DNA of 64,000 nucleotides from Erodium maritimum (taxonomy: Eukaryota > Streptophyta > Magnoliopsida > Geraniales > Geraniaceae): assembly GCA_963921825.1 (NCBI GenBank), contig OY997588.1:156303618-156367617 (forward strand), given 5' to 3'. Both the position numbers and the translations under genes were made by a program. The notes beneath the pieces were generated by a model, which had not been told where the DNA came from, searched no databases, and saw nothing but the letters and a program-made list of their open reading frames with translations. Shown here one piece after another: positions 1 to 10,888 of this stretch (its first letter is position 1; the number at the start of each line of letters is the position of its first letter).

Positions 1-117
1 AGAGACGCATGGGAGACGAAGTTTGGAACGGTGAGAGGCAACGTTTTACTAGCTCATCCGATGTATTTCATCGTATCATGGGAGACGAATAAGAGACACG
101 GTATGGGCATGAGGTTT

Positions 118-331
118 CATTTAGTATCCTCCAATATCTTACTAAAGCCACCATAGAGAGAGGTGTATTTTGAACTCCAATCTTGTTACATTTTATGAAA
201 TGTAAATTTGTTTAATAGTAGAAAATCATCACATAGTAGATTTACATTCATCATGAGAAAGAAGCATGACAAAAAAAGAGTACATCTTACATGAAAGATG
301 AAATGCATATTACATGGAAAGATTGTCATCA
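118..331. repeat. Dispersed module R1, copy 1
   Basis: This is the first of at least seven copies of a module of about 215-230 bp found at 118, 1160, 4580, 7147, 8959, 9808 and 15691. Shared blocks are a start like TTAGTTTCCTCCRATATCT, then CAACTCCAATCTT, ATCATGAGAAAGAAG and ACATGAAAGATGAAATGCAT. This copy is internally shortened near its left end. The copies are diverged by point changes and small indels, so they are old. Confidence 0.75.
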
Positions 332-365
332 AAGACTTGATAAAACAACAACGGTTAAGAGTATG

Positions 366-505
366 TAGATCCTAGAAAGCGTTCCCATTAACTTCCAGCG
401 TGTCGAGGAGAAAACGTTGGTTTTAGTTTTGTAGTTAGATCCTAGAAAGCGTTCCCATTAACATCCGGCGTTGGACGGAGGAGAAAACGTTGGTTTTAAT
501 TTTGT
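366..505. repeat. 70-bp tandem duplication
   Basis: Two adjacent copies each begin with TAGATCCTAGAAAGCG and end near GAGAAAACGTTGG, offset by 70 bp. The second copy carries a few base changes. The rest of 332-1159 shows no gene or recognisable element. Confidence 0.7.
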
Positions 506-1159
506 TGTAGGACGTAAGGCGACGCATTTTTGGAAGAGCCACTCAGGCATTCAATAATAAACTGAAACCATCTAAATTTTTGCTTTTACGACAAAGTAAC
601 TAATTATTACACATAATATATATTTTAAACATCTCAGTTCATATTGTATACTATTCCGATTTAATTTGATTTTTGTTGTCGGAATCCTCCACGGAAGCAG
701 ACTGAGATCGAAAGATCAAGTTGGCCTTGAGATATTTTAAAATTTTGAACTCACACAACTAATTTATGTACCAAACTTTTGATAGTTTCCATCTATTTTG
801 AACTGTGGGTGAAAATGTTAAAATGTGTGGATGAGTTGACCACTCAATAACCATATTAATACTTCCGTCTATCAACTTCACTCAATCACTCTTAAATACT
901 CACAAGTTTTATAAACAAGTTTCCCTTGATAAAGATTGTGACCGGACAGTAAAGACTGTTAACGATCAACTAGAGTCAACGCTTTATTCCATGAGAGAAG
1001 TCCAAGACTTTGATTATTCTGTGACTGAAGATCAAGATTTCGATTGAGACCCAAATAATGTCACCTATTATCAGTGAGATGCAAAGCTATGAGGAAGATG
1101 GGTGCGATAATGGGTCGGTGAATAAATCATTCCAGAATTCTGTGTTCTTGGCGATTAAG

Positions 1160-1388
1160 TTTTCAGTTCCCACCAATATCTCAGTCACCATACAACGAAT
1201 TTTCTTTTCAACTCCAATCTTCAGATATTTGCTCAGACTCAATTTAAAGCATTGATGCAAATTTGATTTAATACTAGAGAATCTCCTCATATTATATTTA
1301 CATTTATCATGAGAAAGAAGCATGACAAAGAAGAGTATATTTTACATGAAAGATAAAATGCATACTCCATGGAAAGATAATCAAAGTG
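1160..1388. repeat. Dispersed module R1, copy 2
   Basis: This is a full-length copy of module R1, with the block order described for the copy at 118. On the minus strand its left half reads as a short protein-like stretch (KKIRCMVTEILVGTENL) that recurs in altered form in other copies. The flank 1389-2641 contains no feature I can support. Confidence 0.75.
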
Positions 1389-2641
1389 CTTCTATCGACA
1401 TATGGCTTCGAGCGGGGGAGGAAATATCGACGAGAAGAACTCATATGTCAGTCCACGATTAAGACGGTTCGTATTATGTTTATTAAGAAGAAGAAAACCA
1501 GAGAAGCTTCGCATGTTTACAATGGTGAGGTTTCTCTTTGAAGGTCCTTTAGTCGGTTAATTAATAATTGCAACTAATATGAAACTATTTATAAGATTGA
1601 CTAAATGAAAACAAATCATTTCCATGATAATGAACTCGCTTAATGTCGTTAAGACTAATCTCACTGACATATAAAAAAAATTGAAATAAAAACATAGTTC
1701 ATTTAACTTTGAAATAACATATGATTATACCGTATAATTTATACGTGCATTTATAGCAAAAATGACCCATGATCTTAAGTAAAGTCCAGTTATGCAGGTC
1801 CTTTAAGGCCGAAGTGGTCTAATTCAGTTATAGACAACTATCATGTCGGTTTTTTTATCGACTTCCTGAAAGATCCACTAATAAAAAGGCCTAACTCGCC
1901 ACTGAACCACACATCAAGGGGACCCCGAACCCCGAAGTACCTGCTCCTTGCTCCTGCCCTCCTATCTGCCCCGCTTCGATGTGTCTACTCTTAGGGCTCA
2001 CCATTTCGATCAGAGGCTTAGTTTACTCCAATATCTCAAATAATTTATAAAGATGAAACCAATAAGAAGGGTATATATCTCAAATAAAAAAGAGGGTGTA
2101 ACAATATTGATATTTTCACAAATGTTTCCAATCCTATGTTCACATATAAGATGAAATTTGCATGCAAGTGCTGTGACATTTTGGGGCCCAAGCAAAATGC
2201 ATATACTCTCCTCTGGTTGATCATGCTACTTACCTCCGGTTCAAAGTCACACAAATAAAATTTCAAAATTAAAGTATTTTTTGTGTGATCCTACATAATA
2301 TTTAATTCTATTTTCTAATGAGAAAAAAATAGAATATTTACCTTCTCTTTTTTTACAACAAGATTAGTTGTATAATATCAGAGGTATACAAACATGAAAT
2401 ACAAATATATGCATATAAGAAATTTGATTATGTAGACAATTTCTAAGTTTTACAATCACCCAAAATTTCCTTGGTTAATCAAAATTTGTGACATGGATCA
2501 TACAAGAACACCAAAGCTAACTCCATCCTCCATTGGTCTTGTCTATGAACTCTTCAAATTGTGAGAGCAGTTCTAGAGCCGGGGATTCAGTCGAGGGATT
2601 AATTAGACGGAAAAATGGATTTTGGCCAAATGGAGTTGGGG

Positions 2642-3192
2642 GAACTGCCAAGAGACTTTTTCTTTTATCAGCAAAACAGTATATAAATCTCTTCCATTCT
2701 AAAGATTGAAACGGGATGACAGAAAGCCTCTATCTACAGAGACTTTACATGAAGGAGTACGTCAAACATGAAGGAGGCCAACAACCAAAATGAATGGGTA
2801 CGCAGACCCTGAAGTGGAAGGGTACGCAGACCCTAAGGTGGATAAGTACGCAGACCCTGAAGAGAACAACCACTAACCGAGAATGGGTACGCAGACCCTG
2901 AAAATACCAAACACAAAAACTGAAGGGGTACGCAGACCCTGAAGCTAACAAACACCAAATGAAAGGGTCATCCAAGAAGCCCTGAGATGAAGAGGGTCTA
3001 AACTACCCGGAATCAACCATCAAGAAGCTCGAACGAAAAGGAAGATCCGGGGGCTTACGACAACAACCTTCAAAACTCTTAAACCACGCCAAGCAGGAAA
3101 AGAAACAACTCTCAAACCCAATTGACCTTACTAAACCAAGCGGGTGGCTTCTGAAGAGAGCAGACAATGCCCGATGAACTGCCAAGAGACTT
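2642..3192 (-). mobile_element. LINE 3'-end fragment with 17-bp target duplication
   Basis: The 17-base sequence GAACTGCCAAGAGACTT occurs at 2642-2658 and again at 3176-3192. Between them is a 517-bp insertion in minus orientation. It ends on the + strand left side with a T-rich tail (TTTCTTTTATCAGC), the reverse complement of a plant LINE 3' terminus of the type CTGATAAAAGAAA. A long direct duplication plus an A-rich 3' tail is the normal product of target-primed reverse transcription, so this is a 5'-truncated LINE copy. Its body holds five copies of an 18-bp repeat at 2796-2943. No intact coding region remains. Confidence 0.7.
2796..2943. repeat. Five-copy 18-bp repeat GGGTACGCAGACCCTGAA
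   Basis: The motif GGGTACGCAGACCCTGAA, or a one- to two-base variant, starts at 2796, 2820, 2844, 2885 and 2926. The spacing is 24, 24, 41 and 41 bp. In four of the five copies, complementary GGGT and ACCC bracket ACGCAG, so those units can form a small hairpin. The array lies in the 3' region of the LINE fragment at 2642-3192. Confidence 0.85.
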
Positions 3193-4092
3193 GATAGGAC
3201 AAATTCGATGGGTGATGGTCTCGTCGTCTTGGGCAAATCACCTAATCTCGGGTTATTTCCCAACGGCTTATCTTCGGCCACATAGATTTGGCCACGTGTG
3301 GCTGATTTATATTCAGGGTTAATTATCAAAAACAATTCTAAAATACTTACGCTAAAGTTTTATCTACCATCTTTTGTTAAAAAAAAAATTAACCGAATAT
3401 TATGTTTTGTTACACACGTGACGACACGTGTAAGTTAAGTCGAAAATGAAATAATGATTTTGTCTTTATTCTTAAGAACTTTATGAATTTTAAAGGGGAT
3501 ATTACCATTCTACCATTGTTATGTTTTCTTTCCGAGTATAGTTCAATGATCAAATTTCATTCATCAAATTAGTGAATCTAAGCGTTATTTAGCATCAAAT
3601 ACTTTATCGGAAGGCTTCCATTTCTTGATGTAGCTATCGTCGTGGTCGAGCTACCTACTCTTCTCTCTGACGTTCTCTCAATCATGGCATTGAATCGAAG
3701 TGAATGCTCTTATGCCAATTGTTGATTGAAAAACAGAGCACTACAAGAAACAATGACGCTCCAAATTTCAATTTCAATAACACAAATGACCTCCCATTAT
3801 TGTGGTTTTGATTATCTCAAATCAGTAATACAACAAGTTTCAAAATAATCGTAACTATGACTAGGTTTTATTCAACTCGTTAAAAACAAAAACAATACAA
3901 GATTATCCTATTGTGATAGGTTCTTCTCCGGTACTCCTCCACCAGCACCTCAGTAATCAAAAGTCGCGAGGAGCTCAACAGAATGAAGCACACAAAGAGA
4001 GAGGTTAGCACATGTACAACTAGGACGAAGATTGCTCTGTTTTCAATTATCATGCTTCATAGGGTACACTACACAAGCGCCTTTCCTGGGCC
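3193..4092. other. Intergenic, no gene seen
   Basis: This is AT-rich sequence with no supported reading frame or element. It is plausibly old repeat DNA. Confidence 0.5.
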
Positions 4093-4280
4093 TTTTTTTT
4101 TATCAGCAAGCAAAATATATAAATTTGCTCCCTTCCTAAACAGAAAAAAGGACATGTATCAAAAAATTGATAGTATGGTGGAACTACAGACTCTGATCTA
4201 AAAAACTCACAGTGAAAGCCACCAAGGACCCAAACCCACAAACTATAAGGATTGGATAATCTTTTACAACAAAAACACAA
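4093..4280 (-). mobile_element. Possible second LINE 3' end
   Basis: A T-run followed by ATCAGCAAGCAAAATATATAAAT closely resembles the minus-oriented 3' terminus of the LINE fragment at 2659 (ATCAGCAAAACAGTATATAAAT). I could not find the flanking duplication, and the right boundary is a guess. Confidence 0.4.
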
Positions 4281-4579
4281 CTACCACGACCAAACTTCAC
4301 ATCATATCAATAGCATAAACACAACTTGTTCTCTATACACTTACTATTGTTTCGTACCCTCATTCACTGAACTTTCCAGGTATTGACAAGTTTCTGCTGA
4401 TTCAAAATTCTCTCTTGAAGCCCTTCATCAGCCTTCAACCCTATGTCCACGCCTTGATCACCGTTGTAAATTCATTATTGGCCATCGGGCACACCCTTTG
4501 GTGGCTGAGCTTTTCTAACATACAAGATGTTCTGCGGTGTCTCGGACACTTGTTAGTGTATCTCTAATTCTAATAAACG

Positions 4580-4797
4580 AGTTTAGTATCCTCCGATATC
4601 TTAAATCCATCATAGGGCAAAACTTCCTATTTACCCCAAATCTTCAGAAATTTTCTCGGACTCTACTGCATCACTTGCTAGATTCAAAGCATCGATGGGT
4701 AGTATAATTACATTCATCATGAGGAAGAAGCCTGACAAAAAAGAGTATGTTATACATGAAAGATGAAATGCATGTTGCATGGAAAAGATAAATCAAA
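4580..4797. repeat. Dispersed module R1, copy 3
   Basis: This copy of module R1 has the blocks CCTCCGATATCT, ATCATGAGGAAGAAG and ATGAAAGATGAAATGCAT in order. Parts of its left half are deleted. Confidence 0.7.
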
Positions 4798-4994
4798 GCC
4801 TAGGTAAATAGTATTTAAAAAATTCAAAAATTCAAATCCAAGATGATTGTGCATGTTTTTTTTTTTGGATATTTAAAATATCCAAAATACCTAACATGAT
4901 TGTGCATAATTTCTTTAAATAATCCCAAAACCACCCTCTATTTTTGTGTTTTTATTTTATAAAAACCAACAGTGTTTTTTTTAAATGATCTGTT

Positions 4995-5688
4995 GGACCT
5001 ACTACAGCTCATTCAAGTGAGCTGGGTATTGTCAACCAGCCAGCCCATGTTGTTTCTCCATCTGATCAAGCTGGTGAGAATCAGTGGATCAGATGTTGCA
5101 GTCTGTATTTCCTGAGGATGTATCGGGGGGATTGAAACACAGTTCAACAAGGTAGTCGTTGGAAGGAGGCCCTTCTTAAGAGTCCACAAAATAGTCGTGG
5201 TAGCCCAAGAAAAGGACAGTAAAAAACGCTTGTTCCTCCCACTATTTTGTATCAGACAAGAGCCAGAGCTTCAGCTGATAAAGGAGACACTGGAAGCTTT
5301 ACTGTCAATATTGCTAAGAAAGTCAAGGATGGTAATTGGAGTTAAAGCAAGAGAGTTGGGAAAAGGCTGCTGACCTTGTAGTGTTAAACAACTCTCTAGA
5401 AACTGACGTCCCAAGTGAGGAGGACGTTGAGGATAATGGGAATGAGGTTTATACAGGAAAAGATGTACTCCCTGTTTCGGTTTCTCACCAGTTTAGTCTA
5501 ATCTCGGGTAGACAGTAGACAAGGAGGGCTCTTGTTCTTTTTGTTTTTTTTTTCGATTAGTTTTTGTTTTTTGTTTGCTCTCTGTAGCTGTTTTGGTCTG
5601 GAAAAAGGACATTTTTAAGGATCGTTTTCTTACTATGTTTTACTATTCTTGTAAAACATTTGCGTAATAAATTTTCACTTATCAAAAA
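4995..5688 (+). mobile_element. LINE-like remnant ending in A-tail
   Basis: This non-coding stretch has broken reading frames. It ends in AATAAATTTTCACTTATCAAAAAAA, closely like the 3' end of the LINE remnant that ends near 18250. I infer a decayed non-LTR element in + orientation. The left boundary is uncertain. Confidence 0.4.
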
Positions 5689-5699
5689 AACCCTGAAGG

Positions 5700-6349
5700 T
5701 GTAATGTCATATTGAACAAAAATACTTCAACATCTCAATAAACAATTATCATGATAGTCAATTACTCAAAATTAAACTAAAGAAAATGAATCACATTTCA
5801 ACAACTTGAAAACTACAATATTCATATTAAATCACATTGGAGCACGTTTTATTAGAAATTTTATAATATATGCATCATATCATATGCATTAACGCATGCA
5901 AGAAAATGACTTCAAACTCATAACATCACGAAATGTCTTTTAAAATGTATAAACAAAAACATAAATTATTATTTTTTGTCACATATCCTCAATTTCCCAG
6001 CAAATTACATGGAAATTAAGCCGAAATCGCCTTCATTTTAACATATAAAAAACAAGTTTAAGCAACTCAATTAGCTCAGAGTCGTCTCTATGTATAGGGT
6101 AAACTACAAATACATACCCTGAAGCTGGAACGTTTAACCGATGATTACCATGAAGTTACAACTTGTAACTAGAAACCCTTTCTGTCAGCTAAAATGACGA
6201 AAATACCCTCAATGATTTTTACAAATACCCCTTTCATCACACATCAAATCTCAATCTAATCAAAGATAAAACTGCTTAGCCATTATAAGAAACAAAATTA
6301 TCATCGTATTACTTGCTACTACGTTTTGTGCTGAGACTTGAGAGTTGAT
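5700..6349. other. Upstream region of peptide gene copy 1
   Basis: This is AT-rich sequence without a gene. A clear TATA box at the spacing used by copies 2-4 (108-121 bp before ATG) is not visible here. The leader is also the most diverged of the four. Confidence 0.4.
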
Positions 6350-6433
6350 ATGGCGAGGAGCGGAGCACAGCCTTCTCGTGGCGGCGTGTTGAAGCGGATT
6401 TTGTGTTGTTTTTGTCCCCGAGCTGACGATTGA
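6350..6433 (+). CDS. Cys-containing basic microprotein, family copy 1 (27 aa)
   Basis: A single short exon encodes 27 residues: MARSGAQPS, then RGGVLKRILCCFCP, then RADD and stop. Three related genes lie at 14053, 18702 and 20724. This is the most diverged N-terminus, since the Pro run of the others (GPPPPR) is GAQPSR here, yet the RGGVLKRILCCFCP core is identical to copies 2 and 3. Synonymous changes relative to the other copies (CGT for CGC, TTG for CTG, CGG for CGT, ATT for ATC, TGT for TGC) with an unchanged protein indicate selection on the peptide. There is no signal peptide and no long hydrophobic segment; the core is basic then Cys/Phe/Leu-rich, which could suit membrane association through S-acylation (inference). 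The ATG is followed by G at +4. The function is unknown and I recognise no named family. Confidence 0.75.
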   Translation: MARSGAQPSRGGVLKRILCCFCPRADD

Positions 6434-6447
6434 CTTCTGAGCTATTC

Positions 6448-6470
6448 GCCCGACATTTATATGGTCGGGC
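6448..6470 (+). terminator. Perfect 7-bp hairpin after peptide gene 1
   Basis: GCCCGAC and GTCGGGC form a perfect inverted repeat around a 9-base AT-rich loop, 14 bases after the stop codon of copy 1. It could be a 3' UTR stem. Equivalent hairpins are not evident after the other copies, so a function is uncertain. Confidence 0.35.
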
Positions 6471-7146
6471 CATTTTCGTAGTCACATGAATGGCGTATAT
6501 GTTTTTGCAAATAATTCATATCCATTTGTATTTACCGATTTTTTTCATTTTCGTAGTGCAGCGAAAGTGTGATGATTCATTTTGATAATAAAATTACGAA
6601 ATAACTTAGATTGAATCTTAGTGTCTTAGATTATTTAGATGATTAACGTTAAAAACTGATATATTTTTATATTACATGCATTTGGAAACCCATTGTACCC
6701 AAGATTACTTCCATTTAACTATCTCAAACTGATATGTATAGGTCTTGTTCCGAACATCAATTTTATGCAAACAGATTTTGATCGGGTCTAAAGACTCTCA
6801 CCAATCAGCTAGAAACTGAAGCTCTACCTTGTGACGGTTGAAATCTCACTAGTCAATCTGCAGTTGACATCTCTTCTGGTGAAGATGGGCACGCTACTGG
6901 GTCAATGGTTACTCTGGCCGTCGAAAGTGGACGTGGCGCATCCTCCACGGTACTCCACCAATTAACATGATAGCAGACATAAGGAAGGATACTGAGGAGA
7001 CTATCGCTATCGGCATTTTCTACTCCTATTAACGGAGCCTCTAAGCCGGCAAGAGCACAATGGAATCTCTGCCACCACTCGAGATGCGCGTACGTACCCC
7101 TACCGCAGCAACTTGGGTTCTTCGTTAATGAATCTTTCTCGAAAAG

Positions 7147-7368
7147 CAAGTCTTTAGTTTCCTCCGATATCTCAGCCATCGTACATCGAAATTTCTTTCC
7201 CACTCGAATCTTCGGAAACTTGGTTGGACTTAATATGAAGCATAGATAGAGATTTGGTTTAATAGTAGAAAATCATCCCATAGTAGATTTACATTTATCA
7301 TGAGAAAGAAGTGTGACAAAATAGAGTGTATTTTACATGAAGGACGAAATGCATACTCCATGAAAAGC
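7147..7368. repeat. Dispersed module R1, copy 4
   Basis: This is a full-length copy. Its minus strand has the longest open frame of the family (6853-7203), reading through KKFRCTMAEISEETKDLL and then unique sequence to residue 116. That frame is not known to be a gene. Confidence 0.75.
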
Positions 7369-7767
7369 TTCTCTTACTTTTGTAGTGAATATTTTGTTAA
7401 CAAAGATCTCAATATGTTTATGGTCTGATCTTTGTAGATCAATTATTTTCCAATTTTATTTTAGTAGATGTAAGTCTTTTTTTACATATGTAGATTTACG
7501 CTATTTAGAAAGTCTAACAAACATCTTCAAAAAACAGGACCAATTAGTTTCTTAATTAGGCGTAACAAATTTGGCCCATGACCCATTAACATATTGTGAA
7601 TGGTCGGTCCAAACCGCTAAACCAACCGAAAACCGTCAAGTCGGAATTTTTTAAATTTTTCGATTTCGGTTCCGACAGTGGTGCCGGAATTACGAATCCA
7701 CACATATGCAGTGTGGGGGTCAAAGGGGACTCAAGGTCGGTTTAACCGACCATGCCCACCCCTACTA

Positions 7768-7860
7768 TAGAATAAGAGTTTACCTCTTTAGGTGTGTTTG
7801 ACTTTGACCCACTAACTTTTAGAAAAGCAAAGAATTCGAAAGTTACTAATGAATCACCTT
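7768..7860 (+). promoter_or_regulatory. Orphan copy of peptide-gene promoter segment
   Basis: ACTATAGAATAAGAGTTTACC, followed by a GGTGTGTTTGAC-like stretch and GGCCCACTAGC-like sequence (here GACCCACTAAC), matches the region upstream of peptide copy 2 at about 13790-13860. No peptide frame follows. The match ends where a different repeat begins at about 7900. Immediately to the left, ACCGACCATGCCCACCCCTA resembles the end of a hAT-type MITE, which may have broken the locus. Confidence 0.5.
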
Positions 7861-7899
7861 TCTTTGGTGTATTCTCCGTCTTCATTATTATTATTTTCT

Positions 7900-8160
7900 G
7901 ATCAACCCCTATCGTCTCTGAAGCGGTCATTAGCACATCCATCTCTTTGGCTGGATCAGGCTAATCAATTGAGTCTATTTTACTTTATCTGTTTTCTATT
8001 TTGCAGGATTAATGACTCAGAAATTCATGGACTTTTATTGGGAGAGGACCCTGATTCACGTATATCCTCTTATTACTACTGATGGATTCAAGTTCGGTCG
8101 CACTCCTCACAGCGAAAATAATCCTTGAAAATCAGGGATCAAACAACGTTTAAGCACCAC
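7900..8160 (+). repeat. Repeat R3, copy 1 (partner at 52790)
   Basis: Collinear with 52790-53065. Shared landmarks include GGATCAGGCTAATC, TTTTATTGGGAGAGGACC versus TTTTATCGGGAGGGGACC, ATATCCTC, and CGCACTCCTCAC versus CGTACTCCTCAC. The reading frame is broken here. I cannot assign the parent element. Confidence 0.65.
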
Positions 8161-8958
8161 TTTGAGTGGTTCTCCTCAATTTATTAGCTTAAATTTCTTT
8201 AAGCTTCCTCAAAAAGAGAAACTAATTCTCAAATTTGTTAAAAGAATTGTGAACAACGTTCTTACTTCGTCCTATGTATGTTCTTCAATGGTCCAAAGAT
8301 CTTTTTTTTGTGATGCACTTCCTTCATATTATCTCTTAGATAATTAATAAAATCTATCGCTTATTTTTAAATAAAAAAAAACTAATTAAAGAATAAAAAA
8401 TTCTAACAAGTTCAGATGTTAGAGATAACGAGCAATATAGGAGTGAAAGAGTCGGGCGGGCTAATCAAAATCTTGGGTTCATTTCATATAACTACCTCTA
8501 TGAATTGTCCTCAAACACATGTAAACTCATATCTTGGATCACTCGTTTATTACCAAGCATTACACGTCACCAAAAACAAGTTTCCCTTCTATACTTCTAC
8601 TTGGAAAGACGAAGATTGTGACATGTTGTACCGACTCTCAACTGTCAACTTAGAGTTAGAGCTCTATTCGTGAGGGAGGATCAAGATTTTGATCAACTAA
8701 AGGCAAAGCTCTACTCGGCGACAAAGGTGGGCACGTCAATGAGCCGGTGACTAACCATTTTTGCCTAAAAAAAGGATGTTGTTCTCCCTATGTACGGTTG
8801 ATAGTCGAGACAAACAAAGACATTGAGGGGACAATCGGTAGCCTTTTCTCTTCCGAGCCTCTATCTCTGCATGAACTTTCAAGAATCTCGGTCATCTCAC
8901 CAAAATGATCTCCGCCCTACCATCCCCTATATCTAGGTTCTTGGCCAACGAACGAGCA
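8161..8958. other. Repeat-derived intergenic, no gene seen
   Basis: Short open frames here have no recognisable domain. The segment 8620-8760 shares scattered blocks (ACTCTCAACTGTCAACT, GGGCACG) with sequence just before the R1 copies at 1160 and 7147, so the repeated unit probably extends leftwards of R1. Confidence 0.4.
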
Positions 8959-9185
8959 CGTTTTTAGTTTCCACCAATATCTCAATCATCATACAACGAA
9001 TTTTCTTTACAACTCCAATCTTCAGATATTTGAGTGGATTCGATTCAAAGCATAGATGCAAAATTGGTTTAATACTAGAAAATCATCTCATAGCAGATTT
9101 ACATTTATCATGAGAAAGAAACATAACAAAGGAAAGTATATTTTACATGAAAGATGAAATGCATACTCCATGGAAAGATAATCAA
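8959..9185. repeat. Dispersed module R1, copy 5
   Basis: This full-length copy continues at 9236-9560 into a second module, R2 (GCGCTTTTGTCGACAT, GGCATCGAGCAGAG, TCTTGACACATGGC). R2 is repeated after copy 6. Confidence 0.75.
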
Positions 9186-9235
9186 CATGATGAAATAGTG
9201 TTCGATAGCTCATTCACTAATCCTTGTGCATCTAA

Positions 9236-9560
9236 TACCGAGTTGAATTCCGCCCTTTCCTGCGGAGAAAGCGCTTTTGTCGACATTTGGCATCGAGCAG
9301 AGGAAAAAACATCGATGAGGAGAAAGCATCAGTTTTAATGTTGACGTCGATGTAAGGCGACGTTTTTTTCCAGAACAACCACTTCTGTCTTGACACATGG
9401 CTACCACTTTCCTGATGGCGTGACACAGCGCCACCTCTGACATCGGCTTAACACCCAATAGTCATAGCCGACCACAATGTCAGTGACGTTGAAATCGGAG
9501 CCCAACGCCGAAGCTCGCAACCGGCCTCTACCATGAGGATTTCTCAATCACTACGCGACA
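9236..9560. repeat. Module R2, copy 1
   Basis: This segment matches 10074-10740, with an extra insertion of about 330 bp in the latter. Shared blocks are GTCGACATTTGGCATCGAGC, TTTTAATGTTGACGTC, TCTTGACACATGGC, GGCGTGACACA and GTCGAAATCGGAG-like sequence. Part of it recurs at 15960-16062. Confidence 0.65.
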
Positions 9561-9807
9561 TGTGTCTCTGTTGTTAGGGAAAAAAAGACCCAAGATAAAA
9601 TAGTCGATCTATCTAGAGCGTTCATATTGGTCAACCCCCGATTACGATTGTTTCTGTATATTAGTCATTCTCGTATTTTTGGAACCCTATACTATCAAAT
9701 CAAGAGAGGACAACATATACTGGATCCCCGAAGGAGCGCTTTGACGCCAAGTCGTCAGGAGGGCCTCCACCAATTCTAGGTTCTCGGGTAACAAATATTT
9801 CTCGGCG

Positions 9808-10026
9808 AGCAAGATTTTAGTTCCCACCGATATCTTAGTCATCATACAACGATTTTTTTTTCAACTCCAATCTTTTTAGATATTTGCTCAGACTCAACTT
9901 AAAGCTTTGATGCAAATTTGGTTTCATTTTAAAGCAGATTTACAATTATCCTGAGGAAGAAGCGTGACAAAGAAGAGTATATTTTGCATGAAAAATGAAA
10001 TGCATATTTGCATAGAAAGATAATCA
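9808..10026. repeat. Dispersed module R1, copy 6
   Basis: This full-length R1 copy is followed by module R2 at 10074, in the same order as the copy at 8959. That shows the larger R1-R2 unit was duplicated together. Confidence 0.75.
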
Positions 10027-10073
10027 ACATGATAAAATAATGTTTGATAGCTCAATGACTGATCCTCGTACTT

Positions 10074-10740
10074 ATAGCGAGTAGAATGTGGCCCTTTCGG
10101 GCGGAGGAAGCGCTTCTGTCGACATCTGGCATCGAGCAGAGAAGGGTCATTGTGGGGGACAAAAGAGAATTTAGATAAAGTGAGAACGGATCAACTTGAT
10201 GCTCAATTTTCTATCGGATCGGCTCATCCTAAAACTATGAAAAGATTAGTTTCGTGTTTAGGAAAGTGAGACATTTTCAATGAGATATCACGTGCTTTAA
10301 ACGGACAAGAGGTGAATGATCGTTGAGAAAAATACAAGGGTAAAAATATACATTGTTCATGTAAGGGTAAAAATATACATTGTTCATGTAAGTCCCACGT
10401 AAAAAAATTACCAAGCTTTTCATTAATAATACATGCTTCGTTTATCTATTTCTATTGTTTATGGACTAACCCGTATAACAAAAACATTGAAGAAGAGGAA
10501 ACACCGATTTTAATTTTGACGTCATGCAAGGCGACGTTTTTTGGAGTAGCAACTTCTATCTTGACACATGGCGATCACTTGAAACATACGATGGATCACC
10601 CGATGGCGTGACACATTACTGCCTCTGATATCATTCTGGCACACAACGGTGCCGACTCTTGATAGTCGACGACAATGCTAGCGATGTCGAAATCGGAGGC
10701 CTACACCAATGTCCGCAATCAGCCTCTATTATGTCAATTT
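10074..10740. repeat. Module R2, copy 2, interrupted
   Basis: The left part (to about 10146) and right part (from about 10480) match 9236-9560. The middle of about 330 bp has no counterpart there and looks like a later insertion. It contains a 27-bp tandem duplication at 10338-10391 (GGGTAAAAATATACATTGTT is the start of each unit). Confidence 0.6.
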
Positions 10741-10888
10741 CTCAAAATAGAATTAATGAAAGTTTAAGGTGTTGAGGTGACATAAAAAAGATTTAAGATA
10801 CTCTAAACGAATTAATGAAATATTAGATATTAATGTGACACTAAAAAATTCAAAATACTCTAAATAAGATATGAAAATTTTAAGATAC

